A DNA stretch of 64,000 nucleotides from Bacteroidota bacterium (lineage in GTDB: Bacteria > Bacteroidota > Ignavibacteria > Ignavibacteriales > Melioribacteraceae), in assembly GCA_021824635.1 (NCBI GenBank), contig JAKAKD010000031.1:1-64000 (forward strand), in the 5' to 3' direction. The translations under genes and the position numbers were made by a program. The notes beneath the pieces were generated by a model that searched no databases, was not told the origin of the DNA, and saw only the letters and a program-made list of their open reading frames with translations. Below, piece after piece: positions 17,651 to 26,170 of the stretch; position 1 is the first letter of the stretch, and each line of letters opens with the position of its first letter.

Positions 17651-19288
17651 ATGAAATTTATCAAACTGTTTTTTGTTACCTCCCTTTTTGTTTCGTCGTT
17701 AATGATTGCATCAACAAAAGGAAAAATCCTTACAACAGCAGAAAAAACAAATTTTGAATCTACTTCACGTTACATCGAGGTAATGGATTTCTTCAAACAA
17801 TTAAAAAAGATATCGCCGAATATCAAAATTGAATCAATTGCAAAATCCATTGAAGGAAGAGATATTCCGCTAATAATAATGGGAAAGCCTCTGCCAAAAT
17901 CATACAAAGATATTAAGAAAGATAAAAGAATAGTTATTTACGTTCAGGCAAATATTCACGCCGGAGAGGTTGAAGGAAAAGAAGCAGTTCAGATGCTCGC
18001 CAGAGATATCTTGCTAAAAGAAACTCCGGACTATTTAAAAAATGTTCTTCTTCTAATCTGCCCAATTTTTAACGCAGACGGAAACGAACAGATAAGCAAA
18101 CTGAACAGAACAAATCAAAACGGTCCAGTTAACGGTGTCGGCGTTAGGTATAACGGACAAATGCTTGATCTTAACCGCGATGCAATGAAAGTTGAAACTC
18201 CTGAAGTTTACGGATTGATTACAAACGTTCTGAGAAAATGGGATCCGGCATTAATGCTCGATCTTCACACAACAAACGGATCATATCACACAGAGCCGTT
18301 AACTTATACATGGATGAATAATGGCAACACAGACAGAATTTTGGTCAATTACATGCGCGACAAAATGGCGCCGTGGTTGAAAAAAACAATTACAGAAAAG
18401 TATTCAACGCCGAATATTTTTTACGGCGAGTTCCGAGACATGCGAGATCCAAGCAAGGGATGGGATTCATACGCTTTCGAGCCGCGGTACATTGTTAATT
18501 ACGTCGGCTTGAGAAACCGTCTCTCTTTATTAAATGAAAATTATGTCTATGCTGATTTTAAAACTCGTGTTTTCGGCTGTTACAGTTTTCTTAAAGGAGT
18601 TTTGGATTACGCTTCCGCGAACAAAGACGAAATCAAAAAAATGTTACGGGACGCCGATGAAAGAACTGTAGCGCGAGGTATGAATCCGGCGGAGAAAGAT
18701 TCTTTCGCTATAGAGTTTGTAGAAAAACCAACACCAACGCCGGAAATTATTAACGCATATGAAATGGAAACAATAAAAGACGCAAACGGGCGAGACAGAT
18801 TGCATCCGACCGATAAGATTAAACAAGTTACCGTTCCTTACTACGCTGATTATTTTCTTAAACGCGGTGTGCAATATCCTTATGCTTACATTATTACTAT
18901 TCCCGATGCGCAAGTTGTAAAACTTTTGAAAACGCACGGAATAAAAATTGAAGCGCTCGAAAAACCGGTTTCTCTTGATGTGCAAACAATAAAAATTAAA
19001 GAGTTAAAACCAGCCCCGCGTTTGAATCAAGGACATTATAATAATTCGATCAAAGTTGATTATATAAAAGAAAGAAAAGAATTTGCCGCCGGAAGTTTAA
19101 TTATACGAACCGCTCAGCCGCTTGCAAATGTTGCCGCGTATCTTCTTGAACCCGAGACTGACGACGGTCTGCTTCTCTGGAATTATTGGGATAAATATTT
19201 AGTACCTCAATGGGGCGGATCATTCTTGCCGTATCCGGTTACCAAAGTTTTAACGGCACAGCAAATTCCCTCGAAAGAGATAAAATAA
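17651..19288 (+). CDS. M14 family zinc carboxypeptidase, exported
   Basis: 545 residues with an N-terminal signal peptide (KLFFVTSLFVSSLMIAS). The zinc ligands are His103 and Glu106 in NIHAGEVEGKE and His206 in LDLHTTNGSYHTEP. LNRDAMK (174-180) corresponds to the substrate-carboxylate-binding Asn-Arg pair. The C-terminal half (about 330-545) is an extension outside the peptidase core. It is probably a periplasmic or secreted carboxypeptidase for peptides or cell-wall fragments. An intrinsic terminator follows at 19299. Confidence 0.9.
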   Translation: MKFIKLFFVTSLFVSSLMIASTKGKILTTAEKTNFESTSRYIEVMDFFKQLKKISPNIKIESIAKSIEGRDIPLIIMGKPLPKSYKDIKKDKRIVIYVQANIHAGEVEGKEAVQMLARDILLKETPDYLKNVLLLICPIFNADGNEQISKLNRTNQNGPVNGVGVRYNGQMLDLNRDAMKVETPEVYGLITNVLRKWDPALMLDLHTTNGSYHTEPLTYTWMNNGNTDRILVNYMRDKMAPWLKKTITEKYSTPNIFYGEFRDMRDPSKGWDSYAFEPRYIVNYVGLRNRLSLLNENYVYADFKTRVFGCYSFLKGVLDYASANKDEIKKMLRDADERTVARGMNPAEKDSFAIEFVEKPTPTPEIINAYEMETIKDANGRDRLHPTDKIKQVTVPYYADYFLKRGVQYPYAYIITIPDAQVVKLLKTHGIKIEALEKPVSLDVQTIKIKELKPAPRLNQGHYNNSIKVDYIKERKEFAAGSLIIRTAQPLANVAAYLLEPETDDGLLLWNYWDKYLVPQWGGSFLPYPVTKVLTAQQIPSKEIK

Positions 19289-19298
19289 ATCAATCTGT

Positions 19299-19327
19299 GG
19301 GGGCTCAACTTTTTGAGCCCCCATTTT
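19299..19327. terminator. bidirectional intrinsic terminator
   Basis: Perfect 10-bp stem GGGGGCTCAA (19299-19308)/TTGAGCCCCC (19313-19322) with a 4-nt loop, followed by ATTTTA. It ends the M14 peptidase transcript and, read from the other side, the SDR transcript, whose stop codon begins at 19328. Confidence 0.85.
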
Positions 19328-20087
19328 ACATTTTTGTTTTTGAAGCAAGCCATTCATAAATAGAACCTGGAATCAATCCGACAATCCGCGTGAGCAACAC
19401 CGTCTGCCAAGGAAATTGAATTATTCTTTTTTCTTTTTTGATTCCGTCTATAATAATGTGAGCCGCTTTATCGGGTTCCATTAGAAATGGCATTTTGAAA
19501 TTATTCTGTGCGGTCATCGGCGTCTTTACAAATCCAGGCTTAACAGTTATAACTTTTATTCCGTATCGTTTTAACTCAACTCTAAGACCTTCAAGATAGA
19601 TCGAAGCGGCGGCTTTGCTGGCGCAATAAAATCCGCTTCCGGAAAATCCTCGATTATCGGCTAGCGATGATACACCGGCAATCATTCCGCTTTTCTTTTT
19701 CACAAAACCGGGCAGCAATTGTTCAATCCAATAAATCATACCCAAAACGTTAACACCAAAGATTTCTTCCGCATAGAGCGAATTGTAATTATTAACCGTA
19801 ACTGTATGTCCGACACCGGAATTCAAAATTGCAGCATCAACTCCGCCGAATTTCTCTTCAATAATTTTATATGCCGAAACAACTTCTTCTTTTTTGCTGA
19901 CATCACATTTGATAATAAGCGATTGGTTATTATTTCTTGGCGATTGACTTATTAGTTTCTCCATAACTTCTGTTCTTCTGGCAACCAGAATCAGATTGCA
20001 ATTTTCTTTTAAAAGTTGAGCGGCAATTGCCTTTCCAATTCCAGAGGAAGCACCGGTAACTAAAATAACTTTATTCTCAAAATTCAT
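19326..20087 (-). CDS. short-chain dehydrogenase/reductase
   Basis: 253 residues from ATG 20087, which has GAGG about 6 nt upstream; a longer frame from 20147 lacks a binding site. A classical SDR: cofactor motif TGASSGIGKA (11-20), structural LNSGVGH (the NAG-like motif), catalytic Ser in AGVSSLADNRG, and Tyr-x3-Lys in FYCASKAA. ILVARRTEV after the second strand carries Arg residues that favour NADPH. A hydrophobic C-terminal segment (FPWQTVLLTRIVGLIPG) may dock it to the membrane, as in DltE/YqjQ-like members. Substrate unknown. Confidence 0.9.
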   Translation of the reverse strand: MNFENKVILVTGASSGIGKAIAAQLLKENCNLILVARRTEVMEKLISQSPRNNNQSLIIKCDVSKKEEVVSAYKIIEEKFGGVDAAILNSGVGHTVTVNNYNSLYAEEIFGVNVLGMIYWIEQLLPGFVKKKSGMIAGVSSLADNRGFSGSGFYCASKAAASIYLEGLRVELKRYGIKVITVKPGFVKTPMTAQNNFKMPFLMEPDKAAHIIIDGIKKEKRIIQFPWQTVLLTRIVGLIPGSIYEWLASKTKM

Positions 20088-20245
20088 ATTCGCCTCGGTA
20101 AAAAAATTTTTCAATTCAAAATCGTAAATCAAGAAGAACAAATCCAAAATTCCGCTGGTTTTTTTTGATAGAACAAAATTTGTATCTTTTCATAAAATTT
20201 TTTCGCCACATTCGTACTTTCCTCGGCTAAAGGTATAAATTGAAT

Positions 20246-20812
20246 ATGAATCCGGAATTTCTTGAAATAGAAAAAGTATTTATCAATAAAGAAATAATAG
20301 ATACTAATTTCACATGCGATCTTTCAAAGTGTAAAGGCGCTTGCTGCACAATGGAAAGTGAGTTCGGTGCACCGATCACGGAAGATGAAATTGAGACGAT
20401 AAATAAAATTCTTCCGGCAGTGCTGGAATATTTACCAAAAGAACATCGGCAGGAGATTGAAAAGAAAGGCTTTTGGATTGAGAAGCAGGGCGATTTGATG
20501 ACACGAAGTTTAAACAACAGAGCCTGCGTTTTCGTAACTTGGGATGGTGATATTGCTAAATGTGGAATTGAGAAAGCGTATCGCGAAAAAAAAGTTGATT
20601 TCATCAAACCCGTCTCTTGTCATTTATTCCCTATTCGTGTCTCAAAATTTGGCGGAGACGTTCTAAGATTCGAAAAATATTCCGAGTGCATGCCGGCGTT
20701 AGAAAAAGGAAATGGCACTCAAATAAAAATTATAGATTTCTGCCGCGATTCTCTTGAGCGCGAATATGGGAAAGAATGGTTTAGTATAACAAAACAATCG
20801 GTACAAAAATAA
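20246..20812 (+). CDS. DUF3109 family cysteine-rich protein
   Basis: 188 residues, cytoplasmic. The cysteine pattern is that of DUF3109/YkgJ-like proteins: CDLSKCKGACC (residues about 27-37), a Cys in NNRACVF, CGIEKAY, VSCHLFPIRV, ECMPAL and FCRDSLEREYG. These suggest a bound metal or Fe-S cluster; the family function is unknown. An alternative TTG start at 20240 is better spaced to AAGG (20230-20233), so the start is uncertain by two residues. It precedes rpoN by 2 nt, implying one transcript. Confidence 0.87.
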   Translation: MNPEFLEIEKVFINKEIIDTNFTCDLSKCKGACCTMESEFGAPITEDEIETINKILPAVLEYLPKEHRQEIEKKGFWIEKQGDLMTRSLNNRACVFVTWDGDIAKCGIEKAYREKKVDFIKPVSCHLFPIRVSKFGGDVLRFEKYSECMPALEKGNGTQIKIIDFCRDSLEREYGKEWFSITKQSVQK

Positions 20813-20814
20813 TT

Positions 20815-22284
20815 ATGCTATCGCTTCAACATAAATTATCATTACAGCAAAAACTTTCTCCCCAGCAGATTCAATATCAGAAACTGCTTCAGTTGAATAC
20901 TCTTGCACTCGAACAGCGGATAAAAACCGAGCTTGAACTGAATCCAATTCTCGAAGAAACCCTTGACGAAGAATTTGATCTCGATCAGGAAAAAGATGAG
21001 GATTCTGACGACACAATAAGCTCGGACGATGAAGATGAAAAATATGATAGCAAAGATGATGAGTTTGAATTAGAAGATTATATGAACGAGACCGAATCCG
21101 AACACGAATTCGATCGTTTGAATAGAAGCAGCGATGAAGAAAAAATCCGGCCGGTGGCGCCTCAAAGAAAATCTATGCGCGAGAATTTGATTGACCAGCT
21201 TCACATGCTCGATCTGACAGAAGAAGAAACCATTCTTGGCGAAAACATAATTGGCGGCTTGGACAAAGACGGTTATTTCAAAGCCAATCTCGAAAAGATT
21301 GTGAACGAATTAAAAATGTTCGAGCACATCGAGGTTAAACTTGAACAGGCTGAAAAGATTTTAAAACAGATTCAAACTCTGGAACCCGTCGGAATTGCAA
21401 CACGGAATTTGCAAGAGTGCCTGCTCGTTCAAATAAGAAATTCCTCTTATGACCCGTATTATTCTTATCTCGCCGAAAAAATTCTTTCAGAGCATTTCGA
21501 AGACTTCGCCAACAGGCGTTTTGATGTCATACAGAAAGAGATGGATCTTTCCAAAGAAACATTGCGTACGACAATAGATTTAATTCAGAAGCTTAATCCC
21601 AAACCCGGCGAGGGAAATATTGATTCCGAAGAGATGAATCAAATAACTCCGGATTTTCTAATTGAAAAAGTTGAAGAAAATTATATTGTTACGTTAAACG
21701 ACAGAAGTGTTCCGTCTGTTACAATCAGCAGAACTTATCTAGAAATGATTGACTCAAAAAAACACAAGCGGAATATTTCCAGCCGGGAAAAAGAAACATA
21801 TAAATTTTTGCGCGAGAAGTTTGAATCTGCGAAATGGTTTATCGCGTCGCTGCAGCAAAGACGAAACACATTGATGAGAATTATGCGTGCCATTCTTGAA
21901 CGACAATATGAATTTTTTGAAAGCGGTCCACGCTTTTTGAAACCGATGATCTACAAAGATATTGCCGAAGAAATTCAGATGGATATCTCTACAATCAGCC
22001 GGGTTGTAAATGGAAAATTTGTACAAAGTCCGCAAGGCATTCACGAACTGAAATATTTTTTCAGCGAGGGATTATCAACCGATTCCGGCGATGATATATC
22101 AAATAAACACATCAAAGAACTCATAAAAGAAATTTGCGACAACGAACCGAAAGATAATCCTTACAGCGACGATAAAATTGCGAGCATACTTCAAGAAAGA
22201 GGAATACATGTTGCCCGCCGTACGGTTGCAAAGTACCGCGAAGCTCTTAAAATATCCGTCGCCCGCTTGCGAAAGGAATTATGA
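20815..22284 (+). CDS. rpoN: RNA polymerase sigma-54 factor
   Basis: 489 residues. Region I is the Gln/Leu-rich activator-responsive segment (LSLQQKLSPQQIQYQKLLQL...). Region II (about 48-100) is strongly acidic (DEEFDLDQEKDEDSDD). Core-binding and HTH regions follow (DISTISRVVNGKFVQSPQGI), and the RpoN box ARRTVAKYREAL near residue 466-477 reads the -24 promoter element. It needs an AAA+ enhancer-binding protein, none of which is encoded here. The start codon lies 2 nt after the DUF3109 stop, and the gene overlaps the following methyltransferase gene by 4 nt. Confidence 0.96.
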   Translation: MLSLQHKLSLQQKLSPQQIQYQKLLQLNTLALEQRIKTELELNPILEETLDEEFDLDQEKDEDSDDTISSDDEDEKYDSKDDEFELEDYMNETESEHEFDRLNRSSDEEKIRPVAPQRKSMRENLIDQLHMLDLTEEETILGENIIGGLDKDGYFKANLEKIVNELKMFEHIEVKLEQAEKILKQIQTLEPVGIATRNLQECLLVQIRNSSYDPYYSYLAEKILSEHFEDFANRRFDVIQKEMDLSKETLRTTIDLIQKLNPKPGEGNIDSEEMNQITPDFLIEKVEENYIVTLNDRSVPSVTISRTYLEMIDSKKHKRNISSREKETYKFLREKFESAKWFIASLQQRRNTLMRIMRAILERQYEFFESGPRFLKPMIYKDIAEEIQMDISTISRVVNGKFVQSPQGIHELKYFFSEGLSTDSGDDISNKHIKELIKEICDNEPKDNPYSDDKIASILQERGIHVARRTVAKYREALKISVARLRKEL

Positions 22285-22925
22285 TTTTTGTTGATGTTGC
22301 AATAATTATTCTCCTCTTCACAATCTTTGCTTTCTCACACACATGGCTGGCTTCGCTCAATATAAAACGCGCTCTGGTGGAAAAAATTGGAATTAAGATT
22401 GCGTTCTACCGGTTGTTTTATAACGTCTCGTCAATTGTTTTGTTTTTATTTTTCTATACACTCGCGCCAAAACCCGATGTAGTTGTTTACGACTTACACT
22501 TTCCTTTCGATATCATTACATTTGCACTGCAAGTTCTTTCACTTGTGGGATTATGGTGGGCAACTCTGCCAATTAATTTGGAAGAGTTTGCGGGTACCGC
22601 ACAGATCGGTAGATACATGCGCGGCGAATATAAAGTTGATGAACTGGATGAAAAGCAGAATTTGAAAATTGGGGGAGCGTTTAAGCTTGTGCGGCATCCA
22701 ATCTATCTGTTTTCGATTTTATTTTTGGGTTTTCGCCCAACTATGAATCTTTTTTATCTGGTAATGTTTATTTGCGTTGTAATTTATTTTTATATCGGTT
22801 CTATTTATGAAGAAAGAAAGTTGGTGGAATTATTCGGCGATGAATACAAAAAATATCAAAAGATTGTGCCGAGAATGATTCCTATGAAATTTAAAACTAA
22901 AGACGCACAGCTCAATGAATCGTGA
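22281..22925 (+). CDS. isoprenylcysteine carboxyl methyltransferase/NnrU-like integral membrane protein
   Basis: 214 residues, four to five membrane helices. The C-terminal half carries the family signature: FKLVRHPIYLFS, then a membrane hairpin, then EERKLVELFGDEYKKYQ and a terminal PRMIP, where SAM is bound in ICMT/PEMT-type enzymes. The N-terminal part resembles NnrU/MddA-type proteins. Possible activities include methylation of a lipid, isoprenoid thiol or small thiol; the sequence does not decide. ATGA overlap with rpoN shows translational coupling, though no sigma-54 connection is implied. Confidence 0.8.
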   Translation: MIFVDVAIIILLFTIFAFSHTWLASLNIKRALVEKIGIKIAFYRLFYNVSSIVLFLFFYTLAPKPDVVVYDLHFPFDIITFALQVLSLVGLWWATLPINLEEFAGTAQIGRYMRGEYKVDELDEKQNLKIGGAFKLVRHPIYLFSILFLGFRPTMNLFYLVMFICVVIYFYIGSIYEERKLVELFGDEYKKYQKIVPRMIPMKFKTKDAQLNES

Positions 22926-22976
22926 TTACGTTTTTATTCATGATTTATACATCTTGCGTTTAATTAAGGAGATGAA

Positions 22977-23513
22977 ATGAGGATCAGATCAACAACAATA
23001 ATTGGAATTATTAAAGACGGTCAAGCCGCGCTTGGCGGGGACGGACAGGTAACGCTAGGCAACACAGTAATGAAACATAACTCGATGAAGATCCGCAAAC
23101 TTCTGAACGGAAAAGTGATTTGCGGATTCGCCGGATCAACGGCGGATGCATTTACTCTTCTTGCGCGCTTTGAAGAAAAACTGGAACAGTACAGCGGAAA
23201 TGTAGCCCGCTCGGTTGTAGAACTTGCAAAAGATTGGCGCACCGATAAATATTTGCGGAAACTTGAAGCCATGCTTGCAATTGTCTCGGAGGAAAAAGCG
23301 TTTATTGTTTCAGGCACGGGAGATGTAATTGAACCGGAAGACAATATAGTTGCAATTGGCAGCGGCGGAATGTACGCGCTTGCCGCCGCTAAAATGTTGA
23401 TTAAACACGGTAACCTTTCCGCCAAAGAGATTGTAGAAGAATCATTAAAAGTAGCCGCAGATATTTGCATCTACACAAACGATAAAATAACGGTTGAAGT
23501 TATTGCCAAATGA
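22977..23513 (+). CDS. hslV: ATP-dependent protease proteolytic subunit HslV
   Basis: 178 residues. The N-terminal [26 protein letters not shown] gives, after propeptide removal, the Thr nucleophile (Thr6 or Thr7) of the HslV Ntn fold. [14 protein letters not shown] and the final [13 protein letters not shown] are typical of HslV. With HslU it forms a dodecameric cytoplasmic protease. AAGGAGA sits about 6 nt before the ATG. The gene overlaps or abuts hslU. Confidence 0.96.
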   Translation: MRIRSTTIIGIIKDGQAALGGDGQVTLGNTVMKHNSMKIRKLLNGKVICGFAGSTADAFTLLARFEEKLEQYSGNVARSVVELAKDWRTDKYLRKLEAMLAIVSEEKAFIVSGTGDVIEPEDNIVAIGSGGMYALAAAKMLIKHGNLSAKEIVEESLKVAADICIYTNDKITVEVIAK

Positions 23514-23524
23514 GGAAATTAGAA

Positions 23525-24889
23525 ATGAAGAAAAACATTATGAAAGATCTTACTCCAACACAAATTGTAACAGAGCTGGATAAATATATTATAGGACAAG
23601 ATGATGCTAAACGCGCAGTAGCAATTGCATTGCGGAATAGATGGCGAAGACAGCAGGTTGATGAAAGCATGAGAGAAGAAATTATGCCTAATAATATAAT
23701 TTTAATTGGGCCAACCGGCGTAGGTAAAACAGAAATCGCACGTCGTCTTGCTAAACTTTCAGGTGCGCCGTTTATAAAAGTAGAAGCATCAAAGTATACA
23801 GAAGTTGGTTACGTTGGGCGCGATGTTGAATCTATGATACGCGATCTTGCCGAACTTTCTGTTAGCATGGTTCGCACAGAAAAAACAGCCGAAGTCCAGG
23901 AGAAAGCCGAGCGGATGGCTGAAGAAAGAATTTTAGATCAATTGATTCCTCCGGTAAAAAAATCAAATGCCGTTGAAGAAGAAAGCGGAGAAACCGAAGA
24001 ATTGCGGAATGAAAAAACGCGTGAGTGGATGCGCGAGAAACTCCGTAACGGTGAAATGGACGATAAACTAATCGAGTTCGATACAACAGCGCCTGCATTT
24101 GGAATGCAAGTACTTGGACCGATGGGTATGGATGATATGACAATGAATCTGCAGGAAATGATGAGCAGCATGATTCCCAAGAAAAAGAAAAAACGCAAAA
24201 CTCCAATTCGTGAAGCGAGAAAATTAATTGCGCAGGAAGAGGCGGAAAAATTAATTGATATGGAAGCAGTACAGCGCGAGGCTGTTAAACGTGTTCAGGA
24301 ATCGGGAATTGTATTTATTGATGAGATTGATAAAATTGCCGGCGCAAAAAGCCAGCAAGGGCCGGATGTCTCGCGTGAAGGTGTTCAGCGCGACCTTCTT
24401 CCAATTGTAGAAGGATCAACGGTAAATACAAAATACGGTCCCGTAAAAACAGATCACATACTATTTATTGCTTCGGGAGCGTTCCACGTTTCAAAACCAA
24501 GCGACTTAATTCCGGAACTTCAAGGAAGATTTCCAATCCGTGTTGAACTGAAAAGTTTGAGTGAAGATGATTTCATAAAAATTCTAACTCTTCCTCAGAA
24601 TGCCCTGCTTAAACAATATTCCGCGCTGCTTCAAACGGAAGAAGTAAATATTTCATTTAGAGACGACGCTATTAAAGAAATCGCACGCACCGCCGCGGCT
24701 GTTAATGATCAAGTGGAAAATATCGGCGCAAGAAGACTGCATACAATTCTCACAACTTTGCTTGAGGATATTCTCTTTGAAGTTCCGGATAAAATGCCTG
24801 AAGGAAAAATTGAAATTACCGGCGAAATGGTAAACTTGAAATTGGATAAGATTGTTAAGAACAGAGATTTGAGTAAATACATTTTGTAA
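23525..24889 (+). CDS. hslU: HslU ATPase subunit of the HslVU protease
   Basis: 454 residues from ATG 23525, preferred because GAGGA lies 8 nt upstream; an in-frame ATG at 23510 overlaps the hslV stop and would add five residues. It begins with [21 protein letters not shown], carries Walker A GPTGVGKT, an I domain of about 100 residues (120-220), Walker [10 protein letters not shown], and sensor-2/arginine region near the end. The C-terminal LSKYIL is the tail that docks into HslV. It unfolds substrates for the HslV chamber. Confidence 0.96.
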   Translation: MKKNIMKDLTPTQIVTELDKYIIGQDDAKRAVAIALRNRWRRQQVDESMREEIMPNNIILIGPTGVGKTEIARRLAKLSGAPFIKVEASKYTEVGYVGRDVESMIRDLAELSVSMVRTEKTAEVQEKAERMAEERILDQLIPPVKKSNAVEEESGETEELRNEKTREWMREKLRNGEMDDKLIEFDTTAPAFGMQVLGPMGMDDMTMNLQEMMSSMIPKKKKKRKTPIREARKLIAQEEAEKLIDMEAVQREAVKRVQESGIVFIDEIDKIAGAKSQQGPDVSREGVQRDLLPIVEGSTVNTKYGPVKTDHILFIASGAFHVSKPSDLIPELQGRFPIRVELKSLSEDDFIKILTLPQNALLKQYSALLQTEEVNISFRDDAIKEIARTAAAVNDQVENIGARRLHTILTTLLEDILFEVPDKMPEGKIEITGEMVNLKLDKIVKNRDLSKYIL

Positions 24890-24896
24890 AACTTTA

Positions 24897-24925
24897 GGCG
24901 GCTTTCCCAAGCCGCCCATTTTTTT
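24897..24925. terminator. intrinsic terminator after hslU
   Basis: Perfect 8-bp stem GGCGGCTT (24897-24904)/AAGCCGCC (24909-24916), loop TCCC, then CATTTTTTT. It terminates hslVU and sits directly at the stop codon of the convergent cytochrome gene; the opposite side has only a weak T run. Confidence 0.88.
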
Positions 24926-25157
24926 ATTCGGTTAGATAAGTCAGAATCATTTTCTTTTCTTCATCATTCAGTTTGGCTCTTTTACCCATCTCTTCCATCG
25001 TTGTTTTCCATCCTTGCGCCGTTAATTCTGATTTTGGGTAGAGACGATGACATCCCGCGCATTTTTCAGAATATAATTTTTCTTCTTTGCTTATAAAATT
25101 TTTACTCGCCGAGCACCCAACGATTATAACAAAAATTACAAGAAGAGTATACTTCAT
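24924..25157 (-). CDS. small c-type cytochrome lipoprotein
   Basis: 77 residues. A lipobox IVGC (Cys15) ends the signal sequence, so the mature protein is a lipoprotein. One haem site CAGCH (Cys33, Cys36, His37); the distal ligand is probably Met55 or Met58 in the TMEEMGKR segment. It resembles single-haem c-type domains of short electron-carrier proteins. ATG overlaps the end of the upstream beta-barrel gene by 4 nt, so the two are coupled. Its redox partner is not visible in this window. Confidence 0.82.
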   Translation of the reverse strand: MKYTLLVIFVIIVGCSASKNFISKEEKLYSEKCAGCHRLYPKSELTAQGWKTTMEEMGKRAKLNDEEKKMILTYLTE

Positions 25158-25960
25158 AATTCAATTCCAAGAATTGTTCTTATCTCATACTTTTCATGTG
25201 AAGACAATTCTAAATTGTTATTGGTTGCCGGGCCTCCGCTCACCTGAGTTAAAAAATTTACGACAAAATAAATTCTGTCTGATCGAAAATTTATTGTCGG
25301 TCCGATAAAGCTTGCTTGATTTTCTTCTTTTTCATAAACCTCTTTAAAATTTCTGTCATTTCTAAATTCAAGACCGATGGAAAAATTTTTATTGAGTTCG
25401 TATGCAAGTCCCAGAGTAAGTTCAAAAGCAGACTCTGTCTCTTTCCCGGCAATATCTCTTTCAATTTCAGAATTAATATTCATCACCGAGATAAATTTTT
25501 CAAATCGCTTTGTAAATAATAATTTTGGTTCATATTCAATTTTATCGCCACCGTAGCTTAACTCAAAATAAAGTGCTGGATCAATAAAATACTCGCTTGG
25601 ATTTGTTAAGCGATATCTAAATTCAAAAGATGTTGTTGAGAGACTCAGTGGTTGAGACGGAATGTTATTTCCCGTAGACTTTACTTCATTAAAATTCAAA
25701 TACATCGAAGCGGTTAGTCTGTCAGTTACTCCATATTCAACCTCCATTCTTGGTTGCCATCTGTAATAGTTCCCCAGACTCTTATCAAAACGCCCCGTCT
25801 GCCAAAATTCTAGTTCAAGAGCTTTTGCCGGCAATGTGTATGCAGTATAAGACCTAGCAAAAAACTTTGTGTCCGCTTTTATTTGATTTGTAAAAAACAA
25901 TGAGATAACAACAAGAGTGGTTATAGAAAAATATGATGCAGTACTATTTACTTTGTTCAT
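25154..25960 (-). CDS. predicted outer-membrane beta-barrel protein
   Basis: 268 residues with a signal sequence (TTLVVISLFFTNQIKAD, about 15-31). The mature part is a string of amphipathic strands with aromatic girdle residues (LELEFWQTGRF, YYRWQPRMEVEYGV, FEFRYRL, ALYFELSYGG, FELTLGLAYEL, SIGLEFRND, IYFVVNFLTQ), about 12 strands, and ends in IRTILGIEL. No TonB plug. I do not recognise a named family. Co-transcribed with and overlapping the cytochrome c lipoprotein gene, so it may form a pore or scaffold for it; that is inference. Confidence 0.75.
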   Translation of the reverse strand: MNKVNSTASYFSITTLVVISLFFTNQIKADTKFFARSYTAYTLPAKALELEFWQTGRFDKSLGNYYRWQPRMEVEYGVTDRLTASMYLNFNEVKSTGNNIPSQPLSLSTTSFEFRYRLTNPSEYFIDPALYFELSYGGDKIEYEPKLLFTKRFEKFISVMNINSEIERDIAGKETESAFELTLGLAYELNKNFSIGLEFRNDRNFKEVYEKEENQASFIGPTINFRSDRIYFVVNFLTQVSGGPATNNNLELSSHEKYEIRTILGIEL

Positions 25961-26170
25961 TTTTGCTCCAATTATGGGGGTTAATTATTATTTAGACCAA
26001 ATCTAAATAAGATTTTATAATAATGCAAGTGTGTTCGTTTTCATTTTATTGGATGAGAGTATTAAAAAATTATCGAGCTTTTATTTCTATTCTTATAAAA
26101 GACTTATTTTATAAATTGCATTGTCAAATCTGTTGCGAAATATTTAATAAGAACAAATTGGGATTTATTA

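Noticed and set aside
20815-22284. Sigma-54 (GG-N10-GC) promoters near the genes of this window
   Set aside because: I checked candidate TGGCA-type sites by eye (for example before alr and valS) and found no site with both elements at the right spacing.
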